Position numbers and translations under genes: made by a program. 17,779 nucleotides of DNA from Candidatus Latescibacteria bacterium 4484_7 (lineage in GTDB: Bacteria > Krumholzibacteriota > Krumholzibacteriia > Krumholzibacteriales > Krumholzibacteriaceae): contig NATK01000006.1 of assembly GCA_002085285.1 (NCBI GenBank), forward strand, positions 1 through 17,779. The letters are read 5' to 3'. Positions 13,685 to 17,779 of this stretch are shown here, piece by piece. The notes beneath the pieces were generated by a model. That model was not told where the DNA came from, made no database searches, and saw only the letters and a list, made by a program, of their open reading frames with translations. Position 1 is the first letter of the stretch. Every line of letters begins with the position of its first letter.

Positions 13685-13809
13685 GTTTCGCTCGATGGGA
13701 TAACCGCTTTTTGAACTTGCAGGCATCGTGCATCGCTCGAAAGAAGATCGATAAATAAATGAATTGTTGAATCGGTTTAAATCAAAGGAACAGTGAAGGA
13801 GGTTGCCAG

Positions 13810-14199
13810 TTGGCAAAACCCCAGAAAGGCAAGAAGAAAAAGGTAAAAAAGGTCGATGCCTATGGTATCGCCCATGTCAAATCGACATTCAATAACACGA
13901 TCATCACGATAACGGACCGTGAGGGAAACGTCGTGGCGTGGTGCAGCCCGGGCAAGCTCGGATACAAGGGCTCGAAGAAGAGCACGCCGTTCGCGGCTCA
14001 GCAGGCTGCAGCAACGGCGGCGCGTGAGGTTATGGCCCTTGGAATGAAGAAGGTCGAGGCGTGGATCAAGGGCCCCGGCCCGGGCAGAGAGGCTGCGATC
14101 CGCTCGTTGAGGGCTACAGGACTCGATGTCGCGGGAATCAAGGATTGCACGCCGGTTCCGCATAACGGCGTCCGACAGAAGAAGAGAAGAAGAATATAG
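13810..14199 (+). CDS. rpsK: 30S ribosomal protein S11 (TTG start)
   Basis: S11 forms part of the 30S platform with S6, S18 and S21. The TTG at 13810 lies 6 nt after AAGGAGGT (13796-13803) and gives MAKPQKGKKKKVKKVDAYGI, 129 residues, the usual length. Family blocks: AHVKSTFNNTIITITDREGN, SPGKLGYKGSKKSTPFAAQQ, KGPGPGREAAIRSL and the end DCTPVPHNGVRQKKRRR. The ribosome-binding region is nearly identical to that of rpsJ (GGAGGTTxCCAGTTGG). It is separated from rpsM by a 193-nt structured spacer and from rpsD by 44 nt. Confidence 0.96.
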   Translation: MAKPQKGKKKKVKKVDAYGIAHVKSTFNNTIITITDREGNVVAWCSPGKLGYKGSKKSTPFAAQQAAATAAREVMALGMKKVEAWIKGPGPGREAAIRSLRATGLDVAGIKDCTPVPHNGVRQKKRRRI

Positions 14200-14243
14200 C
14201 TATATCGAATTCGACAGAAAGGGTTTCAAGGAGGTTAATGTAA

Positions 14244-14873
14244 ATGGCGAGATACTTGGGTCCCAAATGCAAGCTTTGCCGAAGAGAAGGGACCAAGCTA
14301 TTCCTCAGGGGGGATAGATGTTATTCGGACAAGTGTGCTCTGGAGAAGAGAAACTATCCGCCCGGTGAGCACGGTCGTTCAAGATATTCGAGACGGAGCA
14401 ATTATCGACTCCAGTTGAGGGAGAAGCAGAAGCTGCGCCGTATGTACCAGTTGTTGGAGAGGCAGTTCAGCAATTACTTCAAGCGGGCTGAGCGTATGAA
14501 GGGTATCACAGGCGAGAACCTTCTCAAGCTTCTCGAATCTCGATTGGACAACATGGTTTACAGGATGGGTTTTGCTCCCTCCCGGGCTACCGCCCGTCAG
14601 TTGATCCTGCACAATCACTTCGAGGTGAACGGCAGGAAGGTGAACATACCTTCATACCAGTTGCAGCCGGGTGACAGGGTGGCACCGAGAGAGAAGAGCA
14701 GGAACCTGCTCGTTATAGAGGAAAGTCTCAAGAGCTTCGGGGCGAGGACGACCGTTCCGTACATTTCTGTAGATATCAACAAGAAGGAAGGTGTCTATCT
14801 CGAAGAGCCGACGAGAGATCTGATTCCCGTCCCGATCGAGGAAAACCTCATCGTTGAGCTTTACTCGAAGTAA
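14244..14873 (+). CDS. rpsD: 30S ribosomal protein S4, zinc form
   Basis: S4 nucleates 30S assembly and is the translational repressor of the alpha operon in E. coli. The 209-residue product starts MARYLGPKCKLCRREGTKLF. It carries four cysteines, Cys9, Cys12, Cys26 and Cys31, the zinc-binding C+ arrangement that E. coli S4 lacks. The S4 RNA-binding domain is clear: LESRLDNMVYRMGFAPSRAT, then ARQLILHNHFEVNGRKVNIP. ATG 14244 follows AAGGAGGT (14228-14235) by 8 nt. An ATG-TAA pair (14238-14243) directly precedes it but is too close to the Shine-Dalgarno to be used. Confidence 0.97.
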   Translation: MARYLGPKCKLCRREGTKLFLRGDRCYSDKCALEKRNYPPGEHGRSRYSRRSNYRLQLREKQKLRRMYQLLERQFSNYFKRAERMKGITGENLLKLLESRLDNMVYRMGFAPSRATARQLILHNHFEVNGRKVNIPSYQLQPGDRVAPREKSRNLLVIEESLKSFGARTTVPYISVDINKKEGVYLEEPTRDLIPVPIEENLIVELYSK

Positions 14874-14891
14874 GCATTTCGTTCAAATTTA

Positions 14892-14922
14892 CCGTCCGGG
14901 TCCATGTGCTCCGGATAAACGG
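14892..14922 (+). other. Stem-loop in the rpsD-rpoA spacer
   Basis: CCGT (14892-14895) pairs with ACGG (14919-14922) and, stacked on it, CCGG (14896-14899) pairs with CCGG (14911-14914). This gives 8 bp with a 4-nt bulge (ATAA) on the right and an 11-nt loop. It ends 6 nt before the rpoA Shine-Dalgarno (AAGGAGG, 14929-14935), close enough to affect ribosome access. No T-run is present. Confidence 0.4.
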
Positions 14923-14944
14923 GTGCCTAAGGAGGAACTGGCAG

Positions 14945-15943
14945 ATGAAATGGCGTAATCTTTTGATGCCTAAGGAAATAGTTCTCGACGAAGCGTCGCT
15001 GACACCCACCTTTGCGAGATTCAAGGTCGAGCCGCTTGAGAGGGGCTTCGGCAATACTATCGGCAACGCTCTGCGTCGTACGCTTCTATCTTCGATTCAG
15101 GGGGCGGCGGTCACCGCCGTCAAGATAGACGGCGTGCTTCACGAGTTCAGCACGATGCCCGGTGTGAAGGAAGATGTCACCGACATAGTCCTCAATCTCA
15201 AACAGCTCATCGTTATGATGCACTGTGACGAACCGAAGTTCTTGCATCTCGATGTGGAGAAGAAGGGCGAAATAACGGCCGCCGACATCAAGGAGGATCC
15301 CGATATCGAGATCCTGAACAAGGACCTCCTCATAGCGACGGCGACGGAGAAGACAAAGGTCAAAATGGATATCCTGATCGGTCACGGCAGGGGGTATGTT
15401 CCGGCTGAGATGCACAATCTCGAGGATTTCGGTATAGGTCTCATACCGGTTGATGCGAACTTCAGCCCCGTGATCCATGCCAACTACGTAGTAAAGAATA
15501 CGAGGGTTGGTCAGAGAACCGATTACGATTCGCTGACCATCGAGGTGACGACGAACGGGAGTGTATCTCCCGACGATGCTCTTGGGTATGCTGCGAAGAT
15601 ACTCAAGGATCACATGCTTCTCTTCATCCGATTCGAGGAAGAGCCGATGGAGGAGGAAGAGGAAGAGATAGACGAGGAATTCGAGAAGATGAAAGAGCTT
15701 CTGGCGAGGAGCGTGGACGAGCTCGAGCTGAGCGTTCGTTCTTCGAACTGCCTCAAGGCGGCAAATATAAAGACACTGGGCGAGCTTGTGCGCAAGACGG
15801 AGAGCGATATGCTCAAGTACAGGAACTTCGGGCGCAAAAGCCTCAGGGAGATTATGGATATACTCGACGGTATGGGGTTGCATCTCGGGATGGATGTTGA
15901 CGCTATACTGAGCGGCGAGAAGACGAAAGAGAAAGACGGTTAG
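14945..15943 (+). CDS. rpoA: DNA-directed RNA polymerase subunit alpha
   Basis: The alpha subunit dimerises to nucleate RNA polymerase assembly, and its CTD binds UP elements and activators. ATG 14945 lies 9 nt after AAGGAGG and gives MKWRNLLMPKEIVLDEASLT, 332 residues; an in-frame ATG at 14906 has no ribosome-binding site and adds 13 unrelated residues. NTD landmarks: FKVEPLERGFGNTIGNALRR (26-45), LLSSIQGAAVTAVKIDGVLH, and the MPGVKEDVTDIVLNLK block. The linker (231-250) is strongly acidic (EEEPMEEEEEEIDEEFEK). The CTD is complete, with Arg265 in LSVRSSNCLKAANI and KYRNFGRKSLREI. Confidence 0.97.
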   Translation: MKWRNLLMPKEIVLDEASLTPTFARFKVEPLERGFGNTIGNALRRTLLSSIQGAAVTAVKIDGVLHEFSTMPGVKEDVTDIVLNLKQLIVMMHCDEPKFLHLDVEKKGEITAADIKEDPDIEILNKDLLIATATEKTKVKMDILIGHGRGYVPAEMHNLEDFGIGLIPVDANFSPVIHANYVVKNTRVGQRTDYDSLTIEVTTNGSVSPDDALGYAAKILKDHMLLFIRFEEEPMEEEEEEIDEEFEKMKELLARSVDELELSVRSSNCLKAANIKTLGELVRKTESDMLKYRNFGRKSLREIMDILDGMGLHLGMDVDAILSGEKTKEKDG

Positions 15944-15967
15944 AAGGCGGAAGACGGCTGTGGATAC

Positions 15968-16036
15968 CGCCGGCTGAACGAGCCGGTGCAGCTATGGTGC
16001 CGAAGGCCGGGCGGACCGGTGCAGTGATGACCGCCT
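15968..16036 (+). promoter_or_regulatory. Two stem-loops in the rpoA-rplQ spacer
   Basis: The 139-nt spacer (15944-16082) carries two inverted repeats. First, CGCCGGCT (15968-15975) pairs with AGCCGGTG (15981-15988) around GAACG: eight pairs, one of them a G-T wobble. Second, GGCGG (16010-16014) pairs with CCGCC (16031-16035), with a possible extra G-T pair outside. Neither has a T-run, so they do not look like terminators. The rplQ ribosome-binding site (AGGAG, 16070-16074) is well downstream. Confidence 0.4.
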
Positions 16037-16082
16037 GATATAAGAGAACGAAATTTGCGACGACAGAACAGGAGTAGGAGCA

Positions 16083-17012
16083 ATGAGACACAATCGAGAC
16101 GGGAGAAAGTTGGGCAGAACGGCTTCGCACAGAAAGGCGATGTTGCGAAACATGGTGACCTCGCTCTTCGAGTCGGAGAGGATCATCACGACCGTACCGA
16201 AGGCCAAGGAGGCGCGGAGAGTGGCGGAGCGTATGATCACATTCGCCAGGCGCGGAGACCTCGCTGCAAGGCGGCACGTGGCGAAGACCGTGCAGAAGCC
16301 CGGGGTCTTGAAGAAGCTCTTCGAAGAGATTGCTCCTCGTTATGTCGATAGACCGGGCGGATACACGAGGGTTCTCAAGCTCGGTTTGAGAAAGGGAGAC
16401 GCCGGCCAGAAGGCGATACTCGAACTCGTGGGTGCCGAGGAAGAGGCGAGAAAGAAGAAAAAGAAGGCGCGCAAGAAGTATCACAAGGTAGAGATTCCCG
16501 AAGGGCCGAAGACGAAGGCCGAAGAGGAGGCTGCCAAAAAGGAAGCGGAAGAAGTCGCCGAGGCTGCAGCCGTTGAGTCTGTAGAAGAGGCTGAGGCTGA
16601 AGAGGCCGCTGCCGCTGCCGACGAGGAGAACGAGGCCGCTGGAGCCGCCAGGGCTGAAGCGGCTGCCGGGAAAGAACCGACTGCCGGTGCGGGCGAAGGC
16701 ACTCCAGAGGAGAAGGGTGTCGAAAAGGCTGAAGAGTCTGCTGTGGACGCTACCGCCACTGAGGCAGCTGCCGCTGCAGATGAGGAGAACGAGGCCGATT
16801 CCGCGGAGAAAGCTGCCGAGGAAGAAGCCGGGGCCGGAGCGGCTGAAAAGACTGCTCCCGAGGAATCGGCTGAAGGCGCTGAAGATGCTGCAGCAGATGA
16901 AAAGGCCCCCGCAGAAGAATCTGCACCCGACGCCGGAGAAACTCCGGGCGCAGGCGAGGGCGAGGCTGAGGGTTCGAGCGCCGATGAAGAGCCCAAGGAC
17001 AAAAAGGACTGA
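16083..17012 (+). CDS. rplQ: 50S ribosomal protein L17 with very long acidic low-complexity tail
   Basis: Residues 1-118 are an ordinary L17 (MRHNRDGRKLGRTASHRKAM, then LRNMVTSLFESERIITTVPK, and YTRVLKLGLRKGDAGQKAIL). L17 lies near the tunnel exit and is usually about 116-130 residues. Here a basic bridge (ARKKKKKARKKYHK, 122-135) is followed by about 170 residues dominated by Glu, Ala and Gly with some Asp, Pro, Ser and Lys, giving 309 in all. The tail is in frame to a TGA at 17010-17012, and GAG/GAA/GCC/GCT alternate freely, unlike a simple slippage tract. L17 tails are known in Actinobacteria but are generally much shorter. Confidence 0.95.
   Translation: MRHNRDGRKLGRTASHRKAMLRNMVTSLFESERIITTVPKAKEARRVAERMITFARRGDLAARRHVAKTVQKPGVLKKLFEEIAPRYVDRPGGYTRVLKLGLRKGDAGQKAILELVGAEEEARKKKKKARKKYHKVEIPEGPKTKAEEEAAKKEAEEVAEAAAVESVEEAEAEEAAAAADEENEAAGAARAEAAAGKEPTAGAGEGTPEEKGVEKAEESAVDATATEAAAAADEENEADSAEKAAEEEAGAGAAEKTAPEESAEGAEDAAADEKAPAEESAPDAGETPGAGEGEAEGSSADEEPKDKKD
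16602..16796 (+). repeat. Direct repeat inside the rplQ acidic tail
   Basis: Two 36-bp copies, 16602-16637 and 16761-16796, are spaced 159 bp apart and both encode EAAAAADEENEA (residues 174-185 and 227-238 of L17). I count three mismatches, all silent third-base changes. This suggests that the tail grew by in-frame duplication followed by silent divergence. Confidence 0.75.
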
Positions 17013-17023
17013 CAGAGTAGAAA

Positions 17024-17779
17024 TTGATTATCGTCAATATAATCCTGCCTGTATTCCTGATCATATTTTTTGGATACCTTCTTAGCCGGTTAGGCAAAGT
17101 GGATACGCAGGCCTTCTCGAGGGCGCAGCTCTACATACTCAGCCCGGCGTTGGTGTACATAGCTACGGCAAGGGCTGAAGTAGCCAATTCGCTTATACTG
17201 AGGGTGTTTCTGTTTATCTCTGTGATTGTGCTTTTCCTGTTCATAGTCTCGCAGATCGTCGCTTTTGCGGTGAGGGGGACAAAGCCCCTACGACATGCGA
17301 TTTCCCTGACGTCGATGTTCATGAACTCGGGCTTCTACGGGATTCCCGTCTGCATGCTCGCGTTCGGAGAGAAAGGGTTCATCTACGCCGCCACATACGT
17401 CGTTGCATCATCGATTCTACAGTCTTCCGTGGGGATATTTCTTGCTGCCTCAGGTACGAACAGTACAATGTTTATCCTCCGGAATCGTTCACAAAGATTC
17501 TGGATCTGTTGGGACATTCGGCCATTCCGATCGGGTTGCTCCTTCTGGGAATGCAGCTCGAGCGGATCATAGTGTCATTGAAGGGAGAATTCGGAGGAGC
17601 TGCTGAAATCGGGGAGGGGGCAGCCGATGAAGGTGCGGCCACAGAAGGCGGCGCGGGTTCTTCGGATGCCGGTATTGCGCAAGGTGCAGCTACTGGAGGC
17701 GGCGCGGGTTCTTCAAACGAAGGAATTGATAATCTCGAAGTTACAAGAGTTGAAAAGGATGCGGCCGCTGAAAGTGGCA
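17024..17779 (+). pseudogene. AEC-family transporter, frameshifted and internally deleted, cut by window end
   Basis: From the TTG at 17024 one frame gives LIIVNIILPVFLIIFFGYLL and four more membrane segments, with the family NSGFYGIPVCMLAFG motif in TM4 and VASSILQSSVGIFLAASG in TM5. This is the N-terminal half of an auxin-efflux-carrier (AEC, PF03547-type) permease. After about 17455 that frame becomes unrelated sequence and stops at 17572. Another frame resumes with PPESFTKILDLLGHSAIPIG, then LLLLGMQLERI, the usual TM7 block. The TM6 region (about 30 residues) is missing between them. A Gly/Ala/Glu-rich stretch then runs open to the window end. Decay or an assembly error fits; substrate unknown. 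Confidence 0.7.
17647..17714 (+). repeat. 51-bp-period repeat in the AEC low-complexity segment
   Basis: The 17-bp string GGCGGCGCGGGTTCTTC occurs at 17647-17663 and again at 17698-17714, exactly 51 bp (17 codons) apart. In the resumed AEC frame both encode GGAGSS, in the contexts GAATEGGAGSSDAG and GAATGGGAGSSNEG. The period being a multiple of three keeps the frame and suggests a recent in-frame duplication. Confidence 0.7.

Noticed and set aside
13711..13770. Promoter-like TTGAAC, TTGCAG and TTGTTG hexamers before rpsK
   Set aside because: None has a credible -10 at the right distance.
14238..14243. ATG-TAA start-stop mini-ORF directly before the rpsD start
   Set aside because: Its ATG is only about 2 nt from the Shine-Dalgarno, too close for initiation, while the rpsD ATG has ideal spacing. 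Probably coincidence.
16481..17002. Antisense Ser/Ala/Pro-rich open frame opposite the L17 tail
   Set aside because: It is the reverse complement of GAG/GCC-rich codons, so low complexity is expected. No ribosome-binding site or family was seen.
17403..17606. Separate small ORF overlapping the AEC break
   Set aside because: It reads in the third frame, matches neither AEC segment, and has no ribosome-binding site.

Overview
The window is an almost complete bacterial S10-spc-alpha ribosomal-protein cluster on the + strand. It runs from the last codons of tuf (EF-Tu) to rplQ (L17), followed by a damaged AEC-family transporter gene cut by the window edge. The order is tuf', rpsJ, rplC, rplD, rplW, rplB, rpsS, rplV, rpsC, rplP, rpmC, rpsQ, rplN, rplX, rplE, rpsN, rpsH, rplF, rplR, rpsE, rpmD, rplO, secY, adk, map, infA, rpmJ, rpsM, rpsK, rpsD, rpoA, rplQ, AEC'. 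The adk-map-infA-rpmJ insertion between secY and rpsM, the single rpoA and the short zinc-type S14 mark it as bacterial. G+C looks moderate, codons are rich in GAG/AAG/AGG, and TTG/GTG starts are frequent. I cannot assign a phylum from sequence alone; an uncultivated Gram-negative-like lineage is only a guess.

Layout: 1-4860 holds the tuf end and the S10 block (S10, L3, L4, L23, L2, S19, L22, S3, L16). 4887-11355 holds L29, S17 and the spc block (L14, L24, L5, S14, S8, L6, L18, S5, L30, L15, SecY). 11373-13214 holds adenylate kinase, methionine aminopeptidase, IF-1 and L36. 13245-17012 is the alpha block (S13, S11, S4, RpoA, L17). 17024 to the end is the AEC remnant. Four cistron junctions are overlaps or gaps of 3 nt or less (L4/L23, L30/L15, L15/SecY, Adk/Map), so one long transcript with translational coupling is the simplest reading. 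The products make ribosomal subunits, start translation (IF-1), trim the nascent N-terminus (Map), insert membrane proteins (SecY), balance adenylates (Adk) and build RNA polymerase (RpoA).

The core proteins are conventional; three things are not. First, several proteins carry extra charged low-complexity sequence at their C-termini or in loops: L29, L18, S5, L30, the RpoA linker and, most strikingly, L17, whose Glu/Ala tail of about 177 residues is longer than its globular core. Second, nearly every spacer over about 40 nt contains a perfect or near-perfect inverted repeat, some overlapping ribosome-binding sites. The largest and most G+C-rich is the 193-nt rpsM-rpsK spacer, which can form three nested helices. 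Third, the AEC gene is frameshifted, lacks about one membrane segment, and carries a Gly/Ala/Glu insert with a 51-bp repeat.

No CRISPR array, insertion sequence, tRNA or rRNA was recognised. I see no new enzymatic or defence system here. The best candidates for something undescribed are the rpsM-rpsK RNA element and the acidic tails.
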